Notes: generated by a model not told the origin, from the letters alone. A stretch of 33,900 nucleotides of DNA from Acidobacteriota bacterium (GCA_025352795.1 JANXSF010000110.1:1-33900); one strand, 5' to 3'. Positions 17,401-25,288 are shown, numbered from the stretch's first letter. Numbers and translations: made by a program.

Positions 17401-17804
17401 ACATTCTGACCACCACTCAACAGGCTCAAGTGCAAAATTGGGAATTTGGAGCAGTGCGATTCCCAACCTCAGCACAGAATCCGTACTTGAATGTCGGTTC
17501 TTTTGCATACCCTGCGGCTTACACCGTTGGAACTTTGGGACGCACCACTTTCATTGGACCTGGCATCAATTGGACCCAGCTTTCCATTGCCAAATGGTGG
17601 CATATTCGGGAACGTGCCCGCGTTCAGCTCCGCTTGGATGCGAATAACTTTCCCATTAAGCAACCACAATTCAATAACCCTAACGCTACGTTCGACGCCA
17701 ACAATCCTGCAGCTTTCGGAAAGATTGGTGGCACGCGCGGCGCTTTCTCCGACATTGGAACATCGAACTCAAATCTACAGATTGTTATGAAAGTTCAGTT
17801 CTAG
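14433..17804 (+). CDS. TonB-dependent receptor with carboxypeptidase-regulatory-like domain
   Basis: The 1123-aa outer-membrane protein has a signal peptide (LVLALIALTSSLYAQ), then a carboxypeptidase-regulatory-like Ig-type domain (about residues 28-110, TGTLVGNVTDSTGASLVGAK). A plug domain covers about 120-230 (GYTVDGINGKEPGIGNIGG, EEVKVHTTGTAAEIG), and the rest is a long beta-barrel ending in VMKVQF, whose final Phe is typical of Bam substrates. This architecture is greatly expanded in Acidobacteria. Such receptors take up large or scarce nutrients, often glycans, using TonB energy; the ligand cannot be read from sequence. The strong Shine-Dalgarno AAAAGGAGA at 14416-14424 fixes the start. 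A terminator hairpin follows at 17816. The next gene is an SGNH esterase of plant-polysaccharide type, which hints at a pectin-related role. Confidence 0.92.
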   Translation: MVQFLLKKGLVLALIALTSSLYAQTTGTGTLVGNVTDSTGASLVGAKITVVSVDTAFTSAAITTNEGSYYVPYLAPGFYRLTIETAGFKRHLREGIQIRTGEIPRIDVTMEVGAVTDSIKVEGSALLLETETAAAGQVLSGDELLKIPVSQKRAIRMTYYYPGTQPVDGYHVLGQRARAIGYTVDGINGKEPGIGNIGGTNEQISTTQDAFEEVKVHTTGTAAEIGHAAGGLISIVFRSGTNQFHGSFENRHIGQSMVHRAYLEQLPRTNPFTFHDSAFLFSGPVVLPKLYKGKDKTFWLVGWEQHYENAGTAGARTAVPTAGMLGGDFSFGGQASPRPLTIYDPSSTRLVGTTWTRDIFPGNIIPKSLFDPAVQKFLALTPFTAPNQPGIPNATQPTENLVANQVKQIRRIRWDIKLDQQFSANHKMNGRYSQAHHRAWKGDHQAQFAWLNIDPNAQPQPVEHYNGVISDTYILGPTVSNEFRAGYNRREVHNGSLFEGQNYSEKLGIPNVGGGSFPFFNIGYGLAGLNVYQSIGEDMTFQDNITKVAGKHTFKAGYELIRTRYNGTAGALSGGTYNFGGTELPFTPNTGNNFASFLLGTVSSATYTQEFASWLPRWFSHQAYFQDDWKPMKKLTLNLGLRWSYETPFQTKYGQQSQFDPTAKDPITGLAGAIIHPNGPLAKKDLNNFAPRLGLAYNFHPKMVFRASFGIIHQDIFATSNNINYNEYLAAATFQSPTGDPRTVFRLSQGPPSFAFNRQPDGSVPFIGSNYSSRNATWFDPNLRMPYVMSWSGGLQYSFKTNWVLEGLYQGQSGVGLINTWDTNRIRLDVSKDPAVLNAIFASPQTYKPFPQFGAVNLISNFGHNSYHAGTIRAEKRYSSGLILNSFYTFQKTLTDNEGEGGVGGVDYYNRRLEKGIATYNLKHRFVTILSYELPFGSGRRWINHNRWADLAIGGWELTGTQTFQAGVPFTVGFANSPNKYLPTGAQRPNILTTTQQAQVQNWEFGAVRFPTSAQNPYLNVGSFAYPAAYTVGTLGRTTFIGPGINWTQLSIAKWWHIRERARVQLRLDANNFPIKQPQFNNPNATFDANNPAAFGKIGGTRGAFSDIGTSNSNLQIVMKVQF

Positions 17805-17815
17805 TTTTTTGATAG

Positions 17816-17852
17816 AAACGGGCGGCTTCCACACAAGGAAGTCCGCCCGTTT
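17816..17852 (+). terminator. Rho-independent terminator after the TonB-dependent receptor
   Basis: AAACGGGCGGCTTCC at 17816-17830 pairs with GGAAGTCCGCCCGTTT at 17837-17852, with one bulged A and a 6-nt loop, followed by a T-rich run. It lies 12 nt after the receptor stop codon and before the SGNH hydrolase gene at 17882. Confidence 0.85.
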
Positions 17853-17881
17853 GTATTTGTAATGTCTATGATGGTAGGGTC

Positions 17882-19114
17882 ATGCGTGCATTCCTACTGA
17901 CCCTGCTTCTTTCCAGCCTCGCTTCTTCTGCCGAGCGTCACCACTTTCAATTTGGTTCCGGTCATCTGGACCAATCCTCAACCTACACTGCCAACAGCCG
18001 ACAGGGTTTCGAGGATGCCTCTGCGATTACTTGCGACGCCCACGAATGCGGCAGCGACAAACCCTTTTTCTTCTCCATTGATTTGCCCGAAGGGAATTAC
18101 GACGTCACAGTGAAGCTGGGCGCGGTTACTGACATGACACTTCGCGCTGAGGCCAGGCGCTTGATTGCCAGCCACCAAAACATCCCCACAACGCTGAAGT
18201 TCACCGTCAACGTGCGTTACCCGGAAATCAGCACCGGCGGCACCGTTCGCTTGAATGATCGCGAAGTGGGTACTCGTACTTGGGACAAGCGGCTATCGCT
18301 TGAGTTCAATGGAAAGCATGCCGCTATTCAGATCTTGGACATTCAGCAGACAGATAAAGCCATCACAGTTTATTTGGCCGGTGATTCAACCGTCGTAGAC
18401 CAGACCGCTGAACCTTGGGCCGCTTGGGGGCAAATGCTTCCACGATTCTTCAAGCAGGGAGTGTCCATTGCCAACCATGCCGAATCAGGGCGCGCGCTGA
18501 AAAGCTTTCTTGGCGACAAACGCTTAGATAAGATTCTTAGCACGATTGTTAAAGGCGATTACCTGTTTATCCAGTTCACTCACAATGATCAAAAGCCCGG
18601 CTCATCATACGTGGAACCCTTCACCACTTACAAAGAACACTTGAAACTCTATATTGGGGAAGCGCGTAAGCGCGGGGCAATTCCTGTGCTGGTGACCTCC
18701 ATGCATCGCCGAACTTTCGACAGTTCCGGGAAGATCACAAATTCCTTAAAGGAGTATCCGGAAGCCATGCGTCAGACTGCCGTAGAAGAAAAGGTTGCCC
18801 TGATTGATTTGACGGCCATGAGCCAGTTATTTTATGAATCCATGGGTCCGGAAAGTTCTATCAAGGCCTTTGTTCACTATCCTGCCGGGACCTTTCCTGG
18901 CCAGCAGCGGGAATTGAAGGACGATACCCACTTCAACAGTTATGGTGCGTATCAATTAGCGCAGTGCATTGTGGAAGGCATGCGGTCGAATCACTTGGGA
19001 TTGGTGAAGTATTTACGCTCGGATATTGCTCACTATGATGCCGCTCATCCCGATGATGTGAGTAAGTGGAATTTGCCATTGAGCCCACACAGTTCGGCAC
19101 GCACGCCGTTTTAG
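17882..19114 (+). CDS. SGNH-family esterase, rhamnogalacturonan acetylesterase-like (CE12 type)
   Basis: The 410-aa product has a signal peptide (MRAFLLTLLLSSLASSA) and so is exported. Residues 20-155 form an N-terminal beta-sandwich-like domain (FQFGSGHLDQSSTYTANSR). The SGNH hydrolase domain follows: block I YLAGDSTVVDQ (Ser169 nucleophile), block II NHAESGRALKSF (Gly203), block III QFTHNDQKPG (Asn235), and block V LKDDTHFNSYGA (Asp348, His350). This order matches YesT/CE12 enzymes, which remove acetyl groups from rhamnogalacturonan in pectin. Substrate specificity is inferred from the motif set only. It follows an intact TonB-dependent receptor, separated by a terminator, so it has its own transcription. 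The inverted-repeat element at 19202 lies downstream. Confidence 0.85.
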   Translation: MRAFLLTLLLSSLASSAERHHFQFGSGHLDQSSTYTANSRQGFEDASAITCDAHECGSDKPFFFSIDLPEGNYDVTVKLGAVTDMTLRAEARRLIASHQNIPTTLKFTVNVRYPEISTGGTVRLNDREVGTRTWDKRLSLEFNGKHAAIQILDIQQTDKAITVYLAGDSTVVDQTAEPWAAWGQMLPRFFKQGVSIANHAESGRALKSFLGDKRLDKILSTIVKGDYLFIQFTHNDQKPGSSYVEPFTTYKEHLKLYIGEARKRGAIPVLVTSMHRRTFDSSGKITNSLKEYPEAMRQTAVEEKVALIDLTAMSQLFYESMGPESSIKAFVHYPAGTFPGQQRELKDDTHFNSYGAYQLAQCIVEGMRSNHLGLVKYLRSDIAHYDAAHPDDVSKWNLPLSPHSSARTPF

Positions 19115-19201
19115 TTTTAGTTGCGAAAGTCCGAGGCACTGCCACTTAGTTTCCCCGCATCCCTGTAGAATCTCCAACTTTTTTTGAGATAACCTGTGGC
19201 T

Positions 19202-19281
19202 AAAAAGACCGCTCCCTTGCGCGGTCACGGCTCGGTAACGCACTAATCCTACAGAGCCGTGACCGCGAGGGAGCGGTTTTT
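19202..19281. repeat. GC-rich long inverted-repeat element (REP/MITE-like)
   Basis: The left arm from 19202 (GACCGCTCCCT, then GCGGTCACGGCTC) and the right arm ending at 19281 (GAGCCGTGACCGC, then AGGGAGCGGTTTTTC) form an imperfect stem of about 28 bp, with small bulges and an approximately 17-nt loop. Each end is flanked by A or T runs. It lies between two convergent genes and could terminate transcription from both sides. From memory, near-identical palindromes are scattered through intergenic regions of Solibacter-like genomes, which suggests a mobilised repeat family; only one copy is in this window. Confidence 0.75.
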
Positions 19282-19352
19282 CAAAGGCCTGATACGCTTC
19301 GCTTCAACACTTGAAGCTGTCCGACCCAGCTTACCGGTGAGAACTTCTATAA

Positions 19353-20714
19353 CTAAGCACTCAATTCGAAAAGAGTCCCGCGACCGAAGCGCCAATCTGG
19401 ATCGAACCGCCGTTTGACAGCCTTCATCGCCTCAATCTGTTCAGCCGAATATTGAAGCGGCAGGAACTTTGCCTTGCGTTTTCCAAGACCGTGCTCTGCT
19501 GCTACCGAACCACCTAACGACACGGCTTTGCGGGCAAACATCACCAATGCATCCATGCCTGCATCGAACTCCGCTTGCGTGGTGGGCATCATATTCACAT
19601 GCGGATGAGCGTCGCCGACGTGGCCGAAAATGCAGTAATGGCCGGGCATGATCAGGTCCATGTGCTGTCGATAGAACTGAAACATTTCACGGTTCTTTTC
19701 AATCGGCACAGAAAAATCGGACCCTAGCGAAGGGAAGCCGTTTTTTTGTGCAATTGCCAGTGATGTTTCGGGCAACGCATGACGAAATTTACGGAAACGT
19801 TCGCGGTCAACGTCGGTGGATCCAAACCAGCTCTTCTCTTCAAATGCACCGGTTGCGGCCAATCGAACGGCCCAACGGTCAAGGTCGGCACCCTCTTCGT
19901 CCACAATGTGCTCCATGATCAAAGCGGCCCTGGCATTGGCTGGAACATCGGGATAGCGTTGCTCAATCATGCGCAATGCCGGGTCGTCCACATACTCAAG
20001 CATGCGCAGGCCAGGCACTTCGCGCCAGGTATCCAGAGCGTCAAGCGCGGCTTCATCCGATGGGAAAAAGATGATGCCGTTGAGCAAAGCCCGGGGGTTG
20101 GGTAGCAGTTTCAACTCTGCTTCCAGCACAATGCCCAGCGTTCCTTCCGCGCCAGTGAACAAATCAATCCAGTCCATGCCGGGACGCAGCGGGTAACCAC
20201 AGGAGTGCTTGCCGGCTGCTGGTTGTGGAATCAGCGGAACGTCGAACGGGATTGCATCGCCACGACGGACGTCCAGAATTTCTCCAGACGGCAGTGCCAC
20301 GCGCAAACGTTCCACCCAACGTCGCGTGGCCCCATACATAAAACTACGCGACCCGCTGGAATTGCAGGCAATGGTTCCACCCACAAAAGCCATTGTCTCT
20401 GTGGGATCAGGTGGATAAAATTGTCCGGTTGATTTGGCAGCAGCGTGCAGTTCATGCAGCGTAATTCCCGCACCGGCGCTGGCTTTGCCTGTAACGATAT
20501 CCAGACGGCGAAACTTTTCCATGGAGATGAGCCATCCTCCAAATGGAACGCGCCCACCGGTCAGCCCACTGCCGCCCCCAGCAATTGTCACAGGTGCTTT
20601 TTCATGGGCGGCCTGGGCAAGCATGTCCAGCAATTCAGCTTCGTCTTTGGGCACACAGATCTTGTCGGCATGACCCTTGGCACCACTGGCGTCTTCTAGA
20701 TATCCCCAACTCAT
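19353..20714 (-). CDS. GlcD-like FAD-linked oxidase (glycolate / D-lactate dehydrogenase family)
   Basis: The 453-aa cytoplasmic flavoprotein has an N-terminal FAD_binding_4 (PCMH) domain: ICVPKDEAELLDML, TIAGGGSGLTGGRVP (near residues 43-57), SAGAGITLHELHAAA, FYPPDPTETMAFVGGTIACN, and GAEGTLGIVLEAELKLLP. The C-terminal FAD-oxidase domain has FGHVGDAHPHVN and VAAEHGLGKRKAKFLPLQYS, ending FDPDWRFGRGTLFEL. These enzymes oxidise 2-hydroxyacids such as glycolate or D-lactate and pass electrons to partners. ATG 20714 is chosen: it begins MSWGYLEDASG, has AAAGGGA just upstream, and a longer frame to 20873 would run into the divergent neighbour. GlcE and GlcF partners are absent here. It is divergent from the mutarotase-fold gene at 20769, with a shared promoter region of 54 bp. 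Confidence 0.88.
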   Translation of the reverse strand: MSWGYLEDASGAKGHADKICVPKDEAELLDMLAQAAHEKAPVTIAGGGSGLTGGRVPFGGWLISMEKFRRLDIVTGKASAGAGITLHELHAAAKSTGQFYPPDPTETMAFVGGTIACNSSGSRSFMYGATRRWVERLRVALPSGEILDVRRGDAIPFDVPLIPQPAAGKHSCGYPLRPGMDWIDLFTGAEGTLGIVLEAELKLLPNPRALLNGIIFFPSDEAALDALDTWREVPGLRMLEYVDDPALRMIEQRYPDVPANARAALIMEHIVDEEGADLDRWAVRLAATGAFEEKSWFGSTDVDRERFRKFRHALPETSLAIAQKNGFPSLGSDFSVPIEKNREMFQFYRQHMDLIMPGHYCIFGHVGDAHPHVNMMPTTQAEFDAGMDALVMFARKAVSLGGSVAAEHGLGKRKAKFLPLQYSAEQIEAMKAVKRRFDPDWRFGRGTLFELSA

Positions 20715-20768
20715 TTCAATCCCTTTGAGTTTACACGATGATGGGCAAGTATAATGAGGAACTAAACT

Positions 20769-21800
20769 ATGTCTGAAGTGCGATTCAACAACCGCAGAGC
20801 CTGCCAGATTGAAAACGATCAAGTGCGCGTTAGCGTGCTTATAGAAGGCGGTCATATTGCTGAAGTTCTTCATAAAGGAACTGGCGTAAATCCTCTATGG
20901 GTTCCGCCATGGCCTTCCATTGAACCTTCCACCTGGGACCCAGCCAAGTATCCCGAATATGGCGACGATGGGGAGAGTCAACTGCTGGCTGGTATTGGCG
21001 GGCAGAATTTGTGCCTGGATATTTTCGGTGGACCGTCGGCAGGGGAGGCTTTGGCTGGATTTCCAGTGCACGGGGAGGGATCTATTGTTTGCTACCATGT
21101 GACATCGGAAGGGAATCGAATTTCCCAACAGGCCATTTTCGATTTCGCCCAAATTGACTTTCAACGCGTGTTGGAGCTGCAGGGTGCAACGGTTCGCGTC
21201 ACGGAAACGGTGAAGAGTCTACTGGCATTTGATCGCCCCATTGGTTGGACGCAACACGTCACCCTGGGTCCCCCATTGCTTGAACCAGGGTTCACGCGCT
21301 TCCGTCTGAATGCGACTAAATCAAAAGTGATTGAATCCGATTTTACTCTTGGCAAAGGATATCAAAAGACGGGCGCTGAGTTCGATTGGCCCATGGTTCC
21401 ACACAAGAATGGCGGCACTGTGGATTTGCGAGTTTATCCCGATTACAAGGTGTCTGGCGGCTACACCGCACACTTGATGAATCCAGCGGATGACGTCTCT
21501 TACTTTGAAGCATGGAGCCCTGTCAGCAAAACTTGGCTGCGCTACGAATGGAGCCGTGCCGATTTCCCCTGGTGCGGTATTTGGGAAGAAAATTGTGCCC
21601 GCACCCATGCGCCTTGGAATGGAAAAACCATTACGCGAGGTATGGAATTTGGCGTTTCTCCCATGCCCGAATCTCGCAGACAGATGGTTGAGCGCGGGTC
21701 AATGTTCGGCACTCCTGGCTATCGTTGGTTAGGTGCAAAGGAAACATTGCGGGCGTCGTATATGATCAGTGTCGGCATTCGTGAGGAATTTGTTTTATGA
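20769..21800 (+). CDS. Galactose-mutarotase-fold protein (aldose 1-epimerase-like)
   Basis: The 343-aa product lacks a signal peptide and reads as a beta-rich protein of the galactose mutarotase superfamily. Supporting segments are VSVLIEGGHIAEVLHKGTG near the N-terminus, WTQHVTLGPPLLEPGFTRF (the usual central His-containing strand), and YFEAWSPVSKTWLRYEWSR. Catalytic residues could not be assigned with confidence. Such proteins interconvert sugar anomers or act as glycan-binding or lyase-associated proteins. GAGGAA upstream of the ATG supports the start. It is divergent from the GlcD-like oxidase and precedes the CPBP protease by 27 bp, with which it may be cotranscribed. Confidence 0.7.
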   Translation: MSEVRFNNRRACQIENDQVRVSVLIEGGHIAEVLHKGTGVNPLWVPPWPSIEPSTWDPAKYPEYGDDGESQLLAGIGGQNLCLDIFGGPSAGEALAGFPVHGEGSIVCYHVTSEGNRISQQAIFDFAQIDFQRVLELQGATVRVTETVKSLLAFDRPIGWTQHVTLGPPLLEPGFTRFRLNATKSKVIESDFTLGKGYQKTGAEFDWPMVPHKNGGTVDLRVYPDYKVSGGYTAHLMNPADDVSYFEAWSPVSKTWLRYEWSRADFPWCGIWEENCARTHAPWNGKTITRGMEFGVSPMPESRRQMVERGSMFGTPGYRWLGAKETLRASYMISVGIREEFVL

Positions 21801-21827
21801 ATTTCGTTTGTACCGGACGCTAATAAA

Positions 21828-22736
21828 ATGCAGTATCTATCTGCGTTACCTTCCGTTGCTTTCACTGCGCTGCTACCGGCGTTGTTGATTGAGCTTATAT
21901 TTTTTCTGGCGCATGGGTCGGCAAACGTGCGGGAATGGATTCGCCGATATCCAAAGCCCACCATTGCGGCCAGCTTGTTCGTCAGTGCCCTGATTCCTTA
22001 TCTGGTTTATGCCTTGTTATCTGGCACCTTCACCGGGCAATCTTTTGCATGGTTAGTGGTCATTGCAGGCTGCTTCAGTTTCTACTATTTGTTGCTACCT
22101 GCTACGGATTGGGCGGACATTGTGTTGACGCTGCTATTCGCTGCAATTCTACTTACTGACCGGTTTGCGCTGATCTACCTGCCTGCTGCACCGAAACTTG
22201 TGGAGGGAATTTTAGGTGGACTGATGTTGGCTCGCGTTGCCGCCATCTCTCTTTTTTGTATTCGTGGCATGACAGGGATCGCGTATGGATTTCTGCCTAC
22301 CAAACAAGAATTCAAGATAGGGGCGCAAGAGTTTTTATACTTTCTGCCGGTCGCAGCGGTGTTAACGTATCTAACTGAATTTGCCAAGCTGCGCCCGTTG
22401 ACAGCACCACTGGACACTACCATCAAGGCCATTGGATTGGCTCTGGGGATTCACCTTTTGGTATCGCTTCGTGAGGAGTTGATGGTCCGTGGAGTGATGC
22501 AGCCAGTGTTGCAGCGATGGTTGCGATCTCCAATGGCGGGCATGGCCGTCACGTCGCTGCTGTTTGGATTGGCGCACCTCAGCTTCGGACGCAAATTTCC
22601 GAACTGGCGTTTTGTGATTTTGGCTACTGCTGCAGGTTGGTTTTATGGACGGGCGTTCATGGCATCAAACAGTGTAAGGGCGGCCATGGTGACGCACACT
22701 TTGACGGTGGTGACGTGGCGGGTATTTTTGGTTTAG
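21828..22736 (+). CDS. CPBP-family intramembrane glutamic endopeptidase
   Basis: The 302-aa product is almost entirely hydrophobic, with about eight predicted membrane segments. CPBP (Abi/Rce1-like) motifs are visible near the C-terminus: SLREELMVRGVMQPVLQRW with Glu216-Glu217 and Arg221 (EExxxR), LLFGLAHLSFG with His250 (FxxxH), and MVTHTLTV with His290. These Glu and His residues form the active site of this intramembrane protease family, whose bacterial members act in bacteriocin self-immunity or protein processing; the role here is unknown. It lies 27 bp after the mutarotase-fold gene. Its stop codon is inside a hairpin (22732-22767) shared with the convergent small gene. Confidence 0.88.
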   Translation: MQYLSALPSVAFTALLPALLIELIFFLAHGSANVREWIRRYPKPTIAASLFVSALIPYLVYALLSGTFTGQSFAWLVVIAGCFSFYYLLLPATDWADIVLTLLFAAILLTDRFALIYLPAAPKLVEGILGGLMLARVAAISLFCIRGMTGIAYGFLPTKQEFKIGAQEFLYFLPVAAVLTYLTEFAKLRPLTAPLDTTIKAIGLALGIHLLVSLREELMVRGVMQPVLQRWLRSPMAGMAVTSLLFGLAHLSFGRKFPNWRFVILATAAGWFYGRAFMASNSVRAAMVTHTLTVVTWRVFLV

Positions 22737-22767
22737 CAGCCTATGAGTAATGTCAAAGGCTGCTAAA
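22732..22767. terminator. Bidirectional hairpin overlapping the CPBP stop codon
   Basis: TTTAGCAGCCT at 22732-22742 pairs perfectly with AGGCTGCTAAA at 22757-22767, an 11-bp stem with a 14-nt loop. The left arm contains the TAG stop of the CPBP gene. T-runs lie outside both arms. It separates the CPBP gene from the convergent LEA-like gene (ends 22778). Confidence 0.75.
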
Positions 22768-22777
22768 TTAATCAGGT

Positions 22778-23050
22778 TTAGTGTCCCAATTCCTTCGCTT
22801 TATCAACTACGGCTGTACCTGCTTCGGTTACCTTATCTTTTGCAGCGTGCAACATACCACCGGCCTTTTCGGCCATGGTTGAATGAGCTGCTTCGGATGC
22901 TTTGTCTTTCATTGCGTCCACTAAGTGGCTTGCCGCCCCGCCAACTTCGCCAGCCTTATCGGCTACCGCATGGGCTGCGTCGCCTGCCAAATGTCCTACT
23001 TTCTCTGCTGCTTCGGCAGCCATATCTTTTGCTTTATCCAAGAAACTCAT
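22778..23050 (-). CDS. Small LEA-like / MT0933-like helical protein
   Basis: The 90-aa product is one long amphipathic helix rich in Ala, Lys, Glu and Asp, with repeating 'DKAxEAA'-type units (FLDKAKDMAAEAAEKVGHLA, VADKAGEV, MKDKASEAAHS, AKDKVTEAGTAVVDKAKE). No Cys and no membrane segment. This pattern fits late-embryogenesis-abundant-like stress proteins and the antitoxin-labelled MT0933-like family. A desiccation or osmotic protection role is plausible but inferred from composition only. AAGGACC before the ATG at 23050 serves as the ribosome binding site. No toxin gene is adjacent. Confidence 0.75.
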   Translation of the reverse strand: MSFLDKAKDMAAEAAEKVGHLAGDAAHAVADKAGEVGGAASHLVDAMKDKASEAAHSTMAEKAGGMLHAAKDKVTEAGTAVVDKAKELGH

Positions 23051-23149
23051 GGTGGTCCTTTATTTAACTACGGGGGTTGATTCAAGTCTTGGACAAGCGG
23101 GCTATCCATGTCAAGCGAATTGAGGTTACTTCATTTTAGACGGATCATT

Positions 23150-24262
23150 TCAGACCACACGCAATTCCGTAGGAATGCCGCCGCCAAGTAATTGCGTTAC
23201 CTCTGCAAGTGAAACCCCAACATCAGACTCCTCAATCGCCCCGCAATCCACTGCTCTGCGGAAGAAATTGAGCAAGCCCAGTGCCGTTGCCACGTCGTCA
23301 AACGTCTGCCCAATTCGCGTCGCATGTGCCGATGCTTCCATGAAGTTCACCAGCCGCTTGCGATGGTGATCCAGTCCATTCAAATAAAATGCAAACACTG
23401 CCGCATGCCTGGCGGGCAACTGTGCCGGATGGAGGTCCCAGCCCTGATAGAAACCTACTTCCATGGCCTGTTGAACATTGTGAAAGTGCAAGGCCAGAGC
23501 TTCCATAGGGAAGTCGCCAAGTGGCAACTCTCGCGTTGGACCATCGGACAAATGAATCCCTGTGCGGGCGTAGGCGAACAGCATTTCCGTACGGGCTGCT
23601 GCGCAAATGGGATGCTGTAACGATTCCCGCACAGCGGCAATTCCGCAGCTTGCCAGAAAGTCGTATGGGCCAAAATGCGCCGCCGTTACGCGACCCCTGC
23701 CTGCTTGATGCAGCTCTTTCAGACAATCCAACGCCTCAGTGGTTTCAATCATCAACTCCACACCAACGTCAGCAGGAATGTTGGCAAGCAGTAACTCTAC
23801 TTCCTCTGGACCAACGATTTTTGGAAGAGTCACTACAAAGTCATCGGGTACTTTTTCGACGGCTGCAAAGAAGCGATCCAATGTTCGCAACCCACGACGC
23901 TGCGTTTTGCCTCGCAGTGCCTTGATCCTCAAACCCAGGAATGGCGGTAGTAAATCACCGGTTAATTGCTTTGCCGCAGCTTCGGCATGGGTATCTTCTT
24001 CAGCATCGGAACGGGAACCGTAACCGTCTTCAAAATCGATGCGGACTTCTTCCACTGGCTCTGTCTCCAGCTTATGCCGCAAGCGCGAATACACGGCCTT
24101 AGCTAAAGAAAGCGGAATGCCGAACGCCGTTGCCAGTGGTTCGGCATTGGGCATATGGTTATCCAGAAATCGCAGTGCGATCTGTCCCATTTTTGAAGAT
24201 ACGTTGGATTGAAATAGATGGCCGCCGCCGTATAAGACGTGGACTGGTTGCCTGTTGCGCAT
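23150..24262 (-). CDS. HpcH/HpaI-type aldolase (DUF6986-like)
   Basis: The 370-aa product has landmarks of the HpcH/HpaI (CitE-like) TIM-barrel aldolase family. EVRIDFEDGYGSR near residues 72-84 carries the metal-binding acidic residues, and VVTLPKIVGPEEVELL, ELMIETTEALDCL, RVTAAHFGPYDFLASCG and QGWDLHPAQLPARH follow in the order expected of active-site strands. The length and pattern fit DUF6986 aldolases, whose substrate is not established; related enzymes cleave or form C-C bonds of pyruvate or acyl-CoA compounds using a divalent metal. It starts 30 nt after the stop of the flavoprotein gene and is probably the last member of that operon. A duplicated 13-bp segment lies in the gap. Confidence 0.82.
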   Translation of the reverse strand: MRNRQPVHVLYGGGHLFQSNVSSKMGQIALRFLDNHMPNAEPLATAFGIPLSLAKAVYSRLRHKLETEPVEEVRIDFEDGYGSRSDAEEDTHAEAAAKQLTGDLLPPFLGLRIKALRGKTQRRGLRTLDRFFAAVEKVPDDFVVTLPKIVGPEEVELLLANIPADVGVELMIETTEALDCLKELHQAGRGRVTAAHFGPYDFLASCGIAAVRESLQHPICAAARTEMLFAYARTGIHLSDGPTRELPLGDFPMEALALHFHNVQQAMEVGFYQGWDLHPAQLPARHAAVFAFYLNGLDHHRKRLVNFMEASAHATRIGQTFDDVATALGLLNFFRRAVDCGAIEESDVGVSLAEVTQLLGGGIPTELRVV

Positions 24263-24271
24263 GGATCTTTT

Positions 24272-24301
24272 TAGTTTAGGGCACCGACTAGTTTAGGGCA
24301 C
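24272..24301. repeat. Short tandem duplication at the flavoprotein stop
   Basis: TAGTTTAGGGCAC occurs at 24272-24284 and again at 24289-24301, a 17-bp period. The second copy contains the last codons and stop of the flavoprotein gene (minus strand); the first copy lies in the 30-bp gap before the aldolase start. It looks like a small tandem duplication that left the stop codon unchanged. Confidence 0.7.
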
Positions 24302-25288
24302 AGAGCTGAAACCAAATAAATTAGCCATGCGGTAGGCACTACTCATCGTTTCCACATCGTGCTGGAACCACGTGCTGAGCCACTCCTGATAGGCCTCCGC
24401 AGCAATGCAATGGTTGGCAGCGGCCAATTGTGCAGCCATCATGCCAGACATAATGGCTCGTAAAACTCCGTGCGATGAAGATGGATCCAACACCACTGCG
24501 GAATCGCCAGCCATGAACCAACCGGGTCCAGCGACCTTCTCCGCCATGCGCCAAGTGACATCAGCGCCGCGCGAAGGTTCGGCTTCCAGTGCGCCCAGGC
24601 CATCAGGAAGCCATTGTGAATCAGGCCGATTATGCGCCTCAGTTACCCTTGTCCACTGAAAGCGATTCGGTTCCACTTCGGCAATCCAAGTCCAGCCAGT
24701 TTCATCAGCACAAATCGCTGGGGCAGGACCATCGAACTTGCCATTGACATATCCGAAGCGCGCAACCAACCGAGGCGAATGCCGCACAATGGGAATCTGA
24801 AGTTGACGGGCCAACAGGTGTGACCCACCACTGCAATCAATTACGTAAGTTGCCGTAAGTGGCCCGTTGGAAGTCATCACTCCGGTAACATCACCAGAAG
24901 AATTGCACAGCACTCCGAGGGCATCGGCTTCAATTAAAGTAGCTCCGCGATGGCAGGCGCTTTCCAATAGTCGACGGTCAAAGTCCCCGCGAGTGGCCTG
25001 GAATCCCCGCCATGGTCCATCGCTATCTTCGCCGTAAGGTACGAAATGGATAGGTTCGCCCCAGGCCGACCAAACCCCTGAATGGCGGATATATTCAGCG
25101 GCATGAAGGCATTCCGCTACACCCAGTTGGTTCAGCAACGGTTCAATTCCCGGATGCAAAGTTTCCCCAGGACGATAGCGTGGAAACGGCTGGCGCTCAA
25201 TGATAGTTACCGGAACTTGTACTTGTAGCAAAGTTATGGCGGCGGCCGCACCGGCTGGACCGCCACCAAGAATCACGGCATTCGTCAC
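24293..25288 (-). CDS. FAD-dependent monooxygenase/halogenase-like protein (LodB/geranylgeranyl-reductase type)
   Basis: The 331-aa flavoprotein is of the PHBH/halogenase/geranylgeranyl-reductase group. The Rossmann signature is VILGGGPAGAAAAITLL (residues 5-21), followed by PFPRYRPGETLHPGIEPLL, RGDFDRRLLESACHRGA (100-116), VIDCSGGSHLLARQL (149-163) and the second FAD motif GDSAVVLDPSSSHGVLRA (261-278). It is shorter than tryptophan halogenases (about 500 aa) and the Lys of their active site is not evident; its size is nearer LodB-type enzymes that hydroxylate a protein Trp to build a quinone cofactor. Its GTG start overlaps the TGA of the 746-aa gene by 4 nt, so the two are translationally coupled, which suggests that the 746-aa protein is its partner or substrate. 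That reading is inference. Confidence 0.8.
   Translation of the reverse strand: MTNAVILGGGPAGAAAAITLLQVQVPVTIIERQPFPRYRPGETLHPGIEPLLNQLGVAECLHAAEYIRHSGVWSAWGEPIHFVPYGEDSDGPWRGFQATRGDFDRRLLESACHRGATLIEADALGVLCNSSGDVTGVMTSNGPLTATYVIDCSGGSHLLARQLQIPIVRHSPRLVARFGYVNGKFDGPAPAICADETGWTWIAEVEPNRFQWTRVTEAHNRPDSQWLPDGLGALEAEPSRGADVTWRMAEKVAGPGWFMAGDSAVVLDPSSSHGVLRAIMSGMMAAQLAAANHCIAAEAYQEWLSTWFQHDVETMSSAYRMANLFGFSSVP

Noticed and set aside
22778-23050. Toxin-antitoxin antitoxin gene
   Set aside because: The similarity to antitoxin-labelled proteins is only compositional, and no toxin gene is adjacent.
24293-25288. Tryptophan halogenase in the strict sense
   Set aside because: The protein is much too short and the characteristic WxWxIP motif and active-site Lys were not seen; a general flavin monooxygenase-type call is safer.
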